Below are positions 43,149 to 52,053 of a stretch of 64,000 bases of DNA, one piece after another (position 1 is the first letter of the stretch; the number at the start of each line of letters is the position of its first letter). The DNA lies in NCBI GenBank assembly GCA_003566995.1, contig PXBG01000103.1, positions 1 to 64,000 of the forward strand, written 5' to 3'. Both the position numbers and the translations under genes were made by a program. Origin of the DNA: Syntrophobacteraceae bacterium. Its GTDB lineage: Bacteria; Desulfobacterota; Syntrophobacteria; Syntrophobacterales; Syntrophobacteraceae. The notes under the pieces were generated by a model, which saw nothing but the letters and a program-made list of their open reading frames with translations, ran no database searches and was not told the origin of the DNA.

Positions 43149-43708
43149 AATATGCTCCGCTCCTCCTGAATCTTCTTCAGCCATTCCTGAATGAGATCGT
43201 CCCCGTTGGGGTAAACGGCATACTCGCCACAGGAGGCGCATTTCACCCGGAGCCCGTCTTCACAGGTCCATTGAGCGGCCCCGCAATGGGTGCACTTTTC
43301 AGGCAGAGCGTCGAGAATATCGCGAATGCCTTCCACCAGAGAGCCGATGGTGATCAGCGCAGGCACCTCGTCCATGTCCATGCCCGCTTCCAGGCGGGGC
43401 ATCTGATCTCCGAAACGAATCTTCAGAAGTTCGACGGCTTTTTCCGTCAACAGGCCATCTTCATTGACGGCCGACCCCTCGCCAAACATCTCTTCCACAT
43501 GCTCGAGCACGAAATGCCTGGCCATCTTGATGCCAAAAACCTGTTCCAGGCGGTAATTGATGTCAAGAAAATCCAGCGATTCAGCATCCAGATCATTGAC
43601 CAGGGAGGAATCCCGGCGAATCACGTCTTCATCCACGCGTAGCGTCTCAGCGATCGCTTTTTTCAGCTCCTGAAAAATCCGCTCGTCCGTAATGAACTCG
43701 TTTTTCAT
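43145..43708 (-). CDS. Acyl carrier protein fused to a C-terminal zinc ribbon
   Basis: 187 residues from the ATG at 43708 with GAGGAG upstream. Residues 1-100 form an ACP-like domain with the phosphopantetheine site Ser44 in DAESLDFLD. Residues 115-187 carry CTHCG (139, 142), Cys149 and CASCG (157, 160), a zinc ribbon, and end in a hydrophilic helix. An ACP with an attached zinc ribbon is not a standard architecture. It opens the operon core and is coupled to the KS gene by a TTGA overlap. Confidence 0.8.
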   Translation of the reverse strand: MKNEFITDERIFQELKKAIAETLRVDEDVIRRDSSLVNDLDAESLDFLDINYRLEQVFGIKMARHFVLEHVEEMFGEGSAVNEDGLLTEKAVELLKIRFGDQMPRLEAGMDMDEVPALITIGSLVEGIRDILDALPEKCTHCGAAQWTCEDGLRVKCASCGEYAVYPNGDDLIQEWLKKIQEERSIF

Positions 43709-43976
43709 GCATTCTCCTCGAAAAAAATGAACCCCAACACTCCTGAAAGTCATTGAGGACTGAGAATCGTCATATGGGCGGCGAAAGAATTGGATGCCCT
43801 GCACCTCAAAACCTTCTTTTTGATAACAGCAATCGAGGCCGGCACCCTGTAAAAGGGCCCCGCCCCTGAAGTGGCCTCACGAAGCCCCTGGGCTCCCCCT
43901 GGGGAAGAAGGGGCCACGGGAAAGGTGACGGGTGAATTTCACATGGTGCAAAGAACGTTCCCTTGGGGGACAAAGG

Positions 43977-44744
43977 TCAGAACCTTTGGAGTGCATTGGA
44001 CATGCCCCGATCGCAAACGATGGTCTGCCCGCAAATTCCGCGGGCTGCGGGGGAGCAGAGAAACGCTGTCACATCGGCTATTTCTTCAGCCTCCACCACC
44101 AAGTGCTCGGGCAGCTGGTCCAGATTTTCCATGTGCTGCCGAAGCACCTTGTAAGAGTCCGTTTTGACGATTCCACCGCTCACGGCATTGACCGTCACAC
44201 GCCGCGGGCGCAGGCTCTCGGCGAGATCCCTGACCACAGCTTCCATGGCGGCCTTCATGCTGCCAAGAGGGTAAGCCGGATTGAAAAAGCGGCTTCCCAG
44301 GCTGGAAATGAAAACGATTTTTCCCGCCGATTCTTCCAGGAGGGGAAGTGCCTCCTGAACACAGAAGATGTTGCCCATGTAATTGACCTGAATGAGATCC
44401 CGCAGTTCCCTTTCCAGGAGTCGCTCTATGGGCTTGAAGGGAGCCCTCGCAGCGTTCAGGATGAGAAAATCCAGGCGCCCCGCCTCTCTTCCGATGGTTT
44501 CCATCATTTCTTTGACCGCAGACCGGGACGAGATGTCCGAAGCCACGGCAGTGAGCCGTCCTCCCATGAGGGCCACACGCTCCTGCAGTTCCTCCGCCTT
44601 GGCTTTCGAGGACCCCGCCCCTTTGCGGTGATTGACAAAAACTTCCGCACCGCTCCCCGCGAAGCGAAGGGCAATGGCCGCGCCAATTCCCCGCGACCCC
44701 CCCGTCACCAGCGCCACCTTGTTTTCGAATTCTTTTTCTGCCAC
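43977..44744 (-). CDS. Short-chain dehydrogenase, enoyl-reductase-like
   Basis: 255 residues from GTG at 44744 (GGAG five nt upstream). Rossmann motif TGGSRGIG at 14-21. The active-site region reads Tyr158-x5-Lys164, neither the x3 spacing of FabG-type nor the x6 spacing of FabI/FabL-type SDRs, though the surroundings (AAMEAVVRDLAESL) resemble enoyl-ACP reductases. It may be the enoyl or an alternative ketoreductase of the operon, 268 nt upstream of the ACP gene. The gap leaves room for a separate promoter. Confidence 0.78.
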   Translation of the reverse strand: MAEKEFENKVALVTGGSRGIGAAIALRFAGSGAEVFVNHRKGAGSSKAKAEELQERVALMGGRLTAVASDISSRSAVKEMMETIGREAGRLDFLILNAARAPFKPIERLLERELRDLIQVNYMGNIFCVQEALPLLEESAGKIVFISSLGSRFFNPAYPLGSMKAAMEAVVRDLAESLRPRRVTVNAVSGGIVKTDSYKVLRQHMENLDQLPEHLVVEAEEIADVTAFLCSPAARGICGQTIVCDRGMSNALQRF

Positions 44745-45132
44745 GCAAACTCCGCAAATTCATTGCAAGAAAGCACCACAAGGCCATTCACACAAAAGGA
44801 AATTTGGTTAGCACAGCCAATGCAGAATGTCAACGAAGAGCACGCCAGGCCTGCGCATGTCAAGGGGCACAGGGTGCAACTTCCCGGCCGGAATTCGGGA
44901 ACACTTTTTTTCTGTTCAAATAAAGGCGCAAATGATGTGAAGTGTGTTATAGCGTCCCACTGGAACCCCCTGGCACAGGGGTTCGCCAGGAGCGGACAGT
45001 TCAGCGGAAAACATTGTCCACCCCGGCGGCGCGCAGGGAAAAAAATTCCCCAAAAACCCTGAAAAGGGACATGATGGAGGCAGGCGGAGCAGTCACCCCC
45101 TTACCAATAAGTGAACCTCACGAGGAGGCGTC
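44745..45132. other. Divergent intergenic region, operon / pepA
   Basis: 388 nt. It should hold promoters for the leftward fatty-acid-like operon and for pepA. No consensus pair stands out on either strand. AT-rich patches occur at 44785-44815 and 44905-44950. No gene seen. Confidence 0.4.
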
Positions 45133-46653
45133 ATGCAGTTTGAATGGCAAGTGGCACCCATGAATGAATGGCATGGGGACGGCATTGTGTTTTTCTGTTT
45201 TGAAAAAACATCCACACCCCCATCCTGTCTCGAAAGGTGGTGGCAACAAACTTCAACCTCTTTGCCCGAATCCTATACCTGGAAAGATTTCCGCGGAAAA
45301 CCTCAGGAAATCGCCCTTCATTACGAAGTTGCGAAAGAGGGCATTCCAAGGGTTCTTCTCGTGGGCCTGGGACCCGAGGACAAATTCGACCTGGAAAAAT
45401 TCCGATCCGCCATGGCCGCTGCCACGCGCAAATCGAGAGACCTGCGCCTGGGAAAACTGGTGCTGCCCCTGGAAGCCCTTCAAGACCTTCCCCGGGACAC
45501 GAACCGCCTTCTGGAAGAAGCGCTGGTCGTGGCAAAAACGAGCCTTCATCGTTTCGACGCCCTCAAAACCCGGGATGTGGAACCCCTTCCTTTTCCGGAG
45601 GAAATTCTCATTTCCACCGAGAACCGGCCACAGGCGCCCGCATCAGGCATTCCGCCCATGGCCGAGGGCATCGGGTCGGGCATCTGCCTGGCCAGAGACC
45701 TCGTGGTCTCTCCCTCCAACCGGGTGACCCCCTCCTGTCTGGCAAAAACAGCCCAGCAACTCTCGGGGAAGTACGGCTTCAAAGTGGAAATCATAGACCT
45801 CCAGGGAGCCCAGACCCTCGGAATGGGCGCTTTTGCGGCCGTGGCTCAAGGGAGCAGCGAACCCGCCTGCATGATCGTCTGCGAACACTGTCCCCAGGGC
45901 CTGGAAAACACCCCTCCCCTCGTTTATGTGGGCAAGGGCATCACCTTCGACACGGGTGGCATCTCCATAAAACCCAGTGCCAACATGGAAGCCATGAAAC
46001 AGGACATGGCGGGAGCGGCAGCTGTTTTGGGGGCCCTGGAATGCATCGGAAAGCTGAAGATCAGGCAGCGGATCGTGGGCATCATTCCCTGCACCGAAAA
46101 CATGCCCGACGGAAAGGCCTACAAGCCCGGAGACGTGATCAAGTCCCTGGAAGGCCTGACCATCGAAGTGATCAGCACCGACGCGGAAGGCCGCATGGTC
46201 CTTTGTGACGCCCTCACCTATGCCCTTCGTTACAAACCTGCCCTGATCATCGACCTGGCCACCCTCACGGGCGCCTGCATCATCGCCCTGGGCAAGCATG
46301 TGGCAGGCGTCCTCGCCAACCACGAGGGCCTCAGCAAAGCCATCCAGAACATGGGTTCGGAGGTGGGCGAAAAGTTCTGGCCTCTGCCCCTTTGGGATTC
46401 CTATTTCGAATCCATCAAAAGCGATGTGGCCGATTTCAAAAACGTGGGGGACCGGTCTGCGGGAGCCATCATCGGAGGCATTTTCCTGAAACAGTTCGTC
46501 CCTGACGACGTGCCCTGGGCACACCTGGACATTGCCGGAACGGCGTGGGCCGACAAAGATCAGCCCACATCGCCCAAAGGAGCCACCGGCTTCGGTGTTC
46601 GAATCCTCGTGGAACTCGCCAGAGATCCCTCAATGGTGAAGTCCCTTTCCTGA
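45133..46653 (+). CDS. pepA: Leucyl aminopeptidase (M17, cytosolic)
   Basis: 506 residues with GAGGAGG upstream. The metal and active-site motifs of M17 are present: GKGITFDTGG, DMAGAAAVLG, and the signature STDAEGRM where most members have NTDAEGRL. It cleaves N-terminal residues from peptides using two metal ions in the cytoplasm. The N-terminal domain of about 165 residues is divergent, as usual. Monocistronic, convergent with the cupin gene. Confidence 0.95.
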   Translation: MQFEWQVAPMNEWHGDGIVFFCFEKTSTPPSCLERWWQQTSTSLPESYTWKDFRGKPQEIALHYEVAKEGIPRVLLVGLGPEDKFDLEKFRSAMAAATRKSRDLRLGKLVLPLEALQDLPRDTNRLLEEALVVAKTSLHRFDALKTRDVEPLPFPEEILISTENRPQAPASGIPPMAEGIGSGICLARDLVVSPSNRVTPSCLAKTAQQLSGKYGFKVEIIDLQGAQTLGMGAFAAVAQGSSEPACMIVCEHCPQGLENTPPLVYVGKGITFDTGGISIKPSANMEAMKQDMAGAAAVLGALECIGKLKIRQRIVGIIPCTENMPDGKAYKPGDVIKSLEGLTIEVISTDAEGRMVLCDALTYALRYKPALIIDLATLTGACIIALGKHVAGVLANHEGLSKAIQNMGSEVGEKFWPLPLWDSYFESIKSDVADFKNVGDRSAGAIIGGIFLKQFVPDDVPWAHLDIAGTAWADKDQPTSPKGATGFGVRILVELARDPSMVKSLS

Positions 46654-46702
46654 AGCTGGACAAACGTCAGGACCTTTCCCTGAGCCCGAGTCCCGAAACC
46701 GT

Positions 46703-47359
46703 TCATGACTTCAAAAGGCGCAGGGCATCTTTCATGAGCTGCTCTTTTTTGCGTTTGGGAGGCAGGATCTTGTAAACCCGTTGGTTCTTTTCATCAAAAC
46801 CCTGAACAAATCCCCTGGGAGCGGGCCTTCCGTACATGTTCAGAGAGAGGATGGTCCCCTCCGTGGGGTTTCCCGTCTTGTGAATGCCCGCGTCAAAGGC
46901 GTGCGTGTGCGCCGTTTCCCCCGCCTTGAGCAGAAACCGCTCCGCAGGGACGATGCGGGCATGGCCCTCACGGGTTCCATCGTCTTCCCGCCGGTAATTG
47001 ATGACTTCGTATCCGTCGGAAGGACTTCCGATCACCCCCCACGAACTGTGGTCATGGGGAGCCGTGAATTCGCCGGGCCCCCACAGGTACATTCTCAGGG
47101 AAAACACTCCCTGGCTGTCCACGTGAAGGACCACTTCATTGTCGAACATGGTGGGGCGCCTCATGTCGGGATAACCTCCACCTCCGAGTGCGTCCTCCAG
47201 CAGATGGGTGAAAAGGCTTTTGTTGAGCAGCAGCCGGGGAAGCATTTCCCGGGTGTAACGGATACAGGCTTCATCGTTGTCCATTTTGCCCAGCTCTTCG
47301 CCGCAGCGCCGGCAAAAGTCTGCAATCTCACCGGGAACGTTTTGAGTGGATACCTTCAT
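46703..47359 (-). CDS. Cysteine-dioxygenase-like cupin protein
   Basis: 218 residues. The cupin core has an HDHSSWGV motif and a later HTHAFDAGIHKTGNP segment: three histidines able to hold Fe2+, as in cysteine or 3-mercaptopropionate dioxygenases. Those enzymes need O2, which is curious in a presumed anaerobe; a different reaction or oxygen scavenging is possible. AGGAGG lies 12 nt before the ATG, a bit far. It stands 63 nt after the molybdopterin enzyme and may be cotranscribed with it. Confidence 0.72.
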   Translation of the reverse strand: MKVSTQNVPGEIADFCRRCGEELGKMDNDEACIRYTREMLPRLLLNKSLFTHLLEDALGGGGYPDMRRPTMFDNEVVLHVDSQGVFSLRMYLWGPGEFTAPHDHSSWGVIGSPSDGYEVINYRREDDGTREGHARIVPAERFLLKAGETAHTHAFDAGIHKTGNPTEGTILSLNMYGRPAPRGFVQGFDEKNQRVYKILPPKRKKEQLMKDALRLLKS

Positions 47360-47422
47360 GACGTTTCATTTCCTCCTGAATGCGGGAACACCTCCCAGTT
47401 GGTTCAGTGACAATATCGATCC

Positions 47423-49387
47423 TCAGGAACGATCTCCCGGGGCATCCTTCCCTTCCGGGCTGTTTTCCAGCCGCACATACTGCTGATAAAAAGGAGCCCC
47501 GCGCCCCATGTCCGTGAGGCCGGACTGAATGAGGCGGTTGGCTCCACCGCCCCGTTTCATCCAGTCCCCCCGGCGGTAGAGAATCACCTCGGGATGAAGT
47601 CCCTCCATGACTTCAACCTGCACGGTCATGCTTCCCAGGGGCGACACCAGTCGAACATTCTTCGCCAGGTTCAGGTGAACAAGGCCCGGGTGATCGGGAG
47701 CCACCCAAACCACCGGAGGAATCACCTGCTTCTCTTCGGGAATCTGGGAATGCATGGCGTCCCCCCGAATGAGGGTCAGGAAGCGGTACGGAAACCCTGG
47801 AGGAGCTTCCTCTTCTTCATGAAGTGCCGTGGGGAACCGGTACTTGCCGTCCGGGTGGTCAAAGACCATGCCCTCGTAGGCCACCGAGGGCCTGACCGCT
47901 TTCACGAAGCCCTGGCGCCGAAGTTCTTCCAGAGTGACGGGCAGAAAGGGAGCCTCGATGGATTGCCTCAAACAGCTTTCCACGTCGGGAATGTGAACGG
48001 AAGGCTCCAGCCGCCTGCCCAGTTCCCGAACGATCCAGTGGTCCGTTCGGGCTTCTCCGGGAGGATCCAGGGCCTTTTTCACGTGCTGCACATAATCGTG
48101 CATGTAGGATGACTCCACATCCTCCTGCTCGAAAGCGAGGGCGCAGGGAAGGACCAGGTCCGCCCTCATGGCCGTGTCGGTCATGAAAGCGTCCACCACC
48201 ACTTTGAAATCTATTGTTTCAAAGGCGGAAACCACTTCCGAGCTGTGGGGCGCCTGATTGAGGAAGTTGGAGCCATCCACCCAAATCATCCTGATGGGGG
48301 GATCGGCCGCCTGAAGAATGTCCCGGCCTATGGTCGGCATGAGAAAAGTGCGGATGGCATATCCCCCGGGGGCCCTCGCCCAGTGCAGGTTGAGATTCCT
48401 CAGGGAATGCATGTGAAAGTAGACACCCCCTCCCGAAAGGCCGATGTTGCCCGAAAGAAGAGCCAGGGCATTGATGAAACGGACATTTTCGCCGCCATAG
48501 GCGTAGCGCTGAAGTCCCGTACCGATGATCGTCGCCGTGGGAGTGAAATCCCCGTAATATTCAAGAATAGTCCGGGCACTCCTGCCGTCCACGTGGCAGC
48601 GTCTGAGCAGGTCCTCCGCAGACTCGCTGAAAATCAACCGGCGAAAACCATCGTGGTGGATGGTTTTTTCCAGCACGTTTCTGGAAACGCCCTTTTGTTC
48701 CCAGAGAAGGCGAATCACGGCCGCCGCGAGAAAACGGTCGACTCCAGGCCGAATGCGCACCCATTCATCGCTGAAACTGCCGCTTCCGTCTCCTCCCGGA
48801 GAAATGGTCAGCACGCGGGTTCCGTTCTTTCTCGCCCGGCTCACGAGGGCTGAAGTGTGAACGGAGCTTCTCGGCAGGTCTCTTCCCCAGTTGACGATGG
48901 ATTTTGCATTGAGAAGATCCATGATGTCATGGTTTTCCCGGGACCCGAAGTCCATGACACAGGCCACAAAACCGGCCGCATCGCAAAGGGACCCTCTCAC
49001 CCTGGTCGCCCCCAGAGAGGAGAAGAACAGCTTGCTCACCTGCTTGAGAGCTCCCTTGGCCCCTTCCCCGTGAAAATGCAGAATGGAAAGGGGTTCCGTC
49101 CGATACTCCTGAATTTTTTCAGCACAAAGATCCAGGGCCTCGTCCCAGGAGATGGGCTGCCACTCCTTCCCACGGCGCAGCAGAGGGACTTTGATGCGGT
49201 CGGGGTGCTGCAGGCGTTCCAGAAATCCCCTGGACTTGCGGCAGGTGAAACCGGAAGTGAAGGGGTGATTCCCGTCACCTTTGAGGGAAAGCCGTCCCTT
49301 TTCGTCCTGGAAAATGAGCACGGCACAGGAATCGGGACAGTCGAGGGTGCACACCGATGGTCTGATCCGGGTCTTTTGCATGGGCAT
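47423..49387 (-). CDS. Molybdopterin oxidoreductase (DMSO-reductase superfamily)
   Basis: 654 residues from the ATG at 49387; the ribosome site is poor and a TTG at 49432 with GGGAAA upstream is an alternative. An N-terminal [4Fe-4S] site CTLDCPDSC...C opens the protein, followed by the Mo-bisPGD domains. Cys near residue 133 in GSLCDAAG is the likely neighbourhood of the metal ligand. The C-terminal MopB-binding domain has IPEEKQVIPPVVWV and VRLVSPLGSMTVQV. The substrate (formate, thiosulfate, polysulfide and others) cannot be assigned: no electron-transfer or membrane subunit is adjacent and no Tat signal is present, so it is cytoplasmic. Confidence 0.82.
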   Translation of the reverse strand: MPMQKTRIRPSVCTLDCPDSCAVLIFQDEKGRLSLKGDGNHPFTSGFTCRKSRGFLERLQHPDRIKVPLLRRGKEWQPISWDEALDLCAEKIQEYRTEPLSILHFHGEGAKGALKQVSKLFFSSLGATRVRGSLCDAAGFVACVMDFGSRENHDIMDLLNAKSIVNWGRDLPRSSVHTSALVSRARKNGTRVLTISPGGDGSGSFSDEWVRIRPGVDRFLAAAVIRLLWEQKGVSRNVLEKTIHHDGFRRLIFSESAEDLLRRCHVDGRSARTILEYYGDFTPTATIIGTGLQRYAYGGENVRFINALALLSGNIGLSGGGVYFHMHSLRNLNLHWARAPGGYAIRTFLMPTIGRDILQAADPPIRMIWVDGSNFLNQAPHSSEVVSAFETIDFKVVVDAFMTDTAMRADLVLPCALAFEQEDVESSYMHDYVQHVKKALDPPGEARTDHWIVRELGRRLEPSVHIPDVESCLRQSIEAPFLPVTLEELRRQGFVKAVRPSVAYEGMVFDHPDGKYRFPTALHEEEEAPPGFPYRFLTLIRGDAMHSQIPEEKQVIPPVVWVAPDHPGLVHLNLAKNVRLVSPLGSMTVQVEVMEGLHPEVILYRRGDWMKRGGGANRLIQSGLTDMGRGAPFYQQYVRLENSPEGKDAPGDRS

Positions 49388-49459
49388 TCGGCAAACAATT
49401 TTTTTGGGTTGCACAAGCGACGGAGCTCCCAAAAGATTTCCCTGAGCACGATCCCCATT

Positions 49460-49704
49460 GCCCTGGCGGGCAATGCTGTTGACTTAAAATGTCTCAACCA
49501 GTGCAGCAACACCTTTACGTCAAATGCAGCAACACCTTAACGCCAAGCGCAACAACACCTTAACGTCATTCCGGCGACCTTTTCGTCATTCCCGCGAAGG
49601 CGGGAATCCAGCCTTTGCAAGTTCCTGAGGATCCCCGACTTCGCGGGAATGACGTGGTAGAAAAACACACAAATCCTTAAATCAACAGCATTGGCCCTGG
49701 CGGG
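49460..49704. mobile_element. MITE with perfect 11-bp target-site-type duplication
   Basis: Direct repeats GCCCTGGCGGG at 49460-49470 and 49694-49704 flank a 223-bp element (49471-49693). Its ends are exact inverted repeats, CAATGCTGTTGA and TCAACAGCATTG. Inside are three 23-bp tandem units and an inverted repeat built around GTCATTCCCGCG (49587-49655). No open frame, so it is non-autonomous. It lies between the 3' end of ftsH and the 5' end of the molybdopterin gene. A decayed relative is at 16257-16413. Confidence 0.8.
49504..49572. repeat. Three 23-bp tandem repeats within the MITE
   Basis: Units at 49504-49526, 49527-49549 and 49550-49572 share the core CA(G/A)CAACACCTT(T/A)ACG; a shorter fourth unit with CGACCTTTTCGTCATTCC follows. 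They end where the palindromic GTCATTCCCGCG part begins. Confidence 0.75.
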
Positions 49705-49711
49705 CCGGCAT

Positions 49712-51673
49712 TCAGGGCTCCTGGGTTTCGGGATCCTCCTCCTTTTCAGCGGAAGGTTCCAGACCTTCCCGCCTCTTGATTTTACTGGCGAATTCCTTCA
49801 GATCAGGTCCCTCGAGAGTTTCCTTGTCCAGCAGAATGGCGGCCAGTTCCTCCAGAACATCCCTGTGGGAACTGAGAAGCCGGTTCACTTGGCTGTGGGC
49901 TTGACTGATGATGCCGTAGACCTCCTCATCGATGTCCTGAGCCGTTTTTTCGCTGAAATCACGGGACCGGGGCCCCATGCCCAAATCGAGATGGGCCGAC
50001 CTGGGTTCACGGTGGTAGCTGAGAGGACCCAGTTTTTGACTCATGCCGTATTCCATGACCATGCTGCGGGCAATGTCCGTGGCCCTCTGCAGGTCGTTCT
50101 GCGCTCCCGTGGACACGTCGCCGAAAACGATCTCTTCCGCCACTCTTCCTCCCAGGAGGATCTGGAGCCGACTGTGCAGTTCACTCCTGGTCATGAGATA
50201 ACGGTCTTCGGTGGGAAGCTGCTGCGTGTACCCCAGGGCGGCTATTCCCCGGGGAATGATGGAAATCTTGTTCACGGGATCGGACCCGGGCGTCACCAGG
50301 GCCACCATGGCATGGCCCGACTCATGATAGGCCACGATCTCCTTTTCCCGGGGATTCATGGCGCGGTTCTTTTTCTCCAGGCCACCGATGATCCTGTCGG
50401 CAGCCGCCTGAAAATCCGTCATGGTGATTTCTTCCCTGTCGCTGCGCACGGCAAAGAGGGCCGCTTCGTTGACCAGGTTGGCCAGATCAGCCCCCACAAA
50501 TCCAGGGGTCATGGCGGCCACTTTTTTCAGGTCCACGTCGGGGCCCAGCTTGACATGCTTCACGTGAATTCTCAGGATCTCCTCGCGGCCGCGGATGTCT
50601 GGCTTGTCGATGGCCACATGCCGGTCAAACCGTCCGGGCCGCAAAAGAGCCGGATCCAGGATTTCGGGCCGGTTGGTGGCGGCCATGATGATCACACCAC
50701 TGGAGGGATCAAAGCCATCCATTTCCACCAGGAGCTGATTCAAAGTCTGCTCCCGTTCATCGTGCCCTCCCATGGGATTCAACCCTCTCGCCTTTCCCAA
50801 AGCGTCGAGTTCATCCACAAAAATGATGCAGGGGGCCTGCTGCTTGGCCTGGGCAAAGAGGTCCCGAACCCTTGCAGCGCCCACGCCCACAAACATTTCC
50901 ACGAACTCTGAACCGCTCATGCTGAAGAAGGTCACTCCCGCTTCCCCCGCAACGGCCTTTGCCAGGAGGGTCTTGCCCGTTCCCGGGGCCCCCAGGAGAA
51001 GCACGCCCTTGGGAATGCGCCCGCCAAGGCGCTGAAATTTTTCAGGGGCTTTGAGAAACTGCACGATTTCCTTGAGCTCTCCCTTGGCCTCATCGATTCC
51101 CGCAACGTCATCAAAGGTGACGCCCACTTCCTTTTGAGCATAGATCTTCATGCGCGCCTTGCCCACGGAAAGGACTCCCTGGGGCCCTCCGCTCATCCTG
51201 CGAATGAGATAGGTCCAGAAGAGGATCAAAATGGCGAGGGGCAAAAGCCATGAGAGCACAAGAGGTATCCACCTGCTTTCCAGTCGTCCCGTGTAGGTGA
51301 TGTCTCTTTCATCCAGAAGAGTCAGCAGCTGAGGGTCCTCGATGCGCACCGTCTCAAACGGGCGCATGGTGCCCGTGGCATCCCGGAATTCGCCGCGGAT
51401 GCGGTCCGAATCAAGCACGAGATTGTCCACGCGATTTTCCCGGACCCATTGTTTGAACTGGGAATATTGAATCTTTTCCCTGGGGGCGTCATACAGGAAG
51501 GCCTGCACCCATGTGAAAAGAAGGATGGCCGCAATGAAATACCAGATGGAAAACTGAGGGCGGCGTTGCGATGGATCCTTTTTGTTGGGATCTCCCTCCT
51601 CAGGCCGTCCTTTCCAAAGGCGGTCCATCCATTTTTCCATCAGACTGCGATCTTCATCGCTTCTCCTGGCCAT
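49712..51673 (-). CDS. ftsH: ATP-dependent zinc metalloprotease FtsH
   Basis: 653 residues from the ATG at 51673, where GGAGG is eight nt upstream (the ATG at 51688 lacks one). Two transmembrane helices flank a short periplasmic domain (about 45-145). The AAA+ module has Walker A GAPGTGKT and Walker [10 protein letters not shown], with the second region of homology [18 protein letters not shown]. The M41 protease site is HESGH. It degrades misfolded membrane proteins and, in many Gram-negatives, LpxC, relevant to lipid A balance. Length and domain order are normal. Confidence 0.97.
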   Translation of the reverse strand: MARRSDEDRSLMEKWMDRLWKGRPEEGDPNKKDPSQRRPQFSIWYFIAAILLFTWVQAFLYDAPREKIQYSQFKQWVRENRVDNLVLDSDRIRGEFRDATGTMRPFETVRIEDPQLLTLLDERDITYTGRLESRWIPLVLSWLLPLAILILFWTYLIRRMSGGPQGVLSVGKARMKIYAQKEVGVTFDDVAGIDEAKGELKEIVQFLKAPEKFQRLGGRIPKGVLLLGAPGTGKTLLAKAVAGEAGVTFFSMSGSEFVEMFVGVGAARVRDLFAQAKQQAPCIIFVDELDALGKARGLNPMGGHDEREQTLNQLLVEMDGFDPSSGVIIMAATNRPEILDPALLRPGRFDRHVAIDKPDIRGREEILRIHVKHVKLGPDVDLKKVAAMTPGFVGADLANLVNEAALFAVRSDREEITMTDFQAAADRIIGGLEKKNRAMNPREKEIVAYHESGHAMVALVTPGSDPVNKISIIPRGIAALGYTQQLPTEDRYLMTRSELHSRLQILLGGRVAEEIVFGDVSTGAQNDLQRATDIARSMVMEYGMSQKLGPLSYHREPRSAHLDLGMGPRSRDFSEKTAQDIDEEVYGIISQAHSQVNRLLSSHRDVLEELAAILLDKETLEGPDLKEFASKIKRREGLEPSAEKEEDPETQEP

Positions 51674-52053
51674 CAAAAAAACCTCCATGGTCCCTCACAT
51701 GAATACATTTCCTTTGCGCACGCCTCCCCTGGCCAGCATAGGTGAAGTCCTGAAAAAGATTTCGGTGCCCAAACGAAAAAGCCGAAAGGATTACTGATGA
51801 AATCATGTACAACTTAACCACGACTCCGGGTTTTGGCAAAATTATACAGGGGGTGAAAACGCGCGTGCCTCGCTCCTGAAAAACAAAGTGCCAATGCAGG
51901 AAGAAACTGCTTTGTAGCGCTTGCCATTTCTTTTATTTTTCCAAATTGTGGAGCGTGGTAATATGGGCGGGTGCCGTTGAATGACGGTTTTTTCACCCGC
52001 ACCTGCTTTGATCCCGCTATCTCGAGGCTCCCAACGCTAAGGAGGTTTTCCCC
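51674..52053. other. Divergent intergenic region ftsH / mlaA
   Basis: 380 nt. It holds ribosome sites for both genes (AAGGAGG for mlaA at about 52040). The stretch 51780-51970 is AT-rich and probably carries the promoters, but no -35/-10 pair with proper spacing is convincing. No gene. Confidence 0.4.

Noticed and set aside
49587..49655. GTCATTCCCGCG palindrome as a terminator or CRISPR repeat
   Set aside because: There is no T tract and no regular spacer series; it is internal to a transposable element with terminal repeats and flanking duplications. No CRISPR array was seen anywhere in the window.
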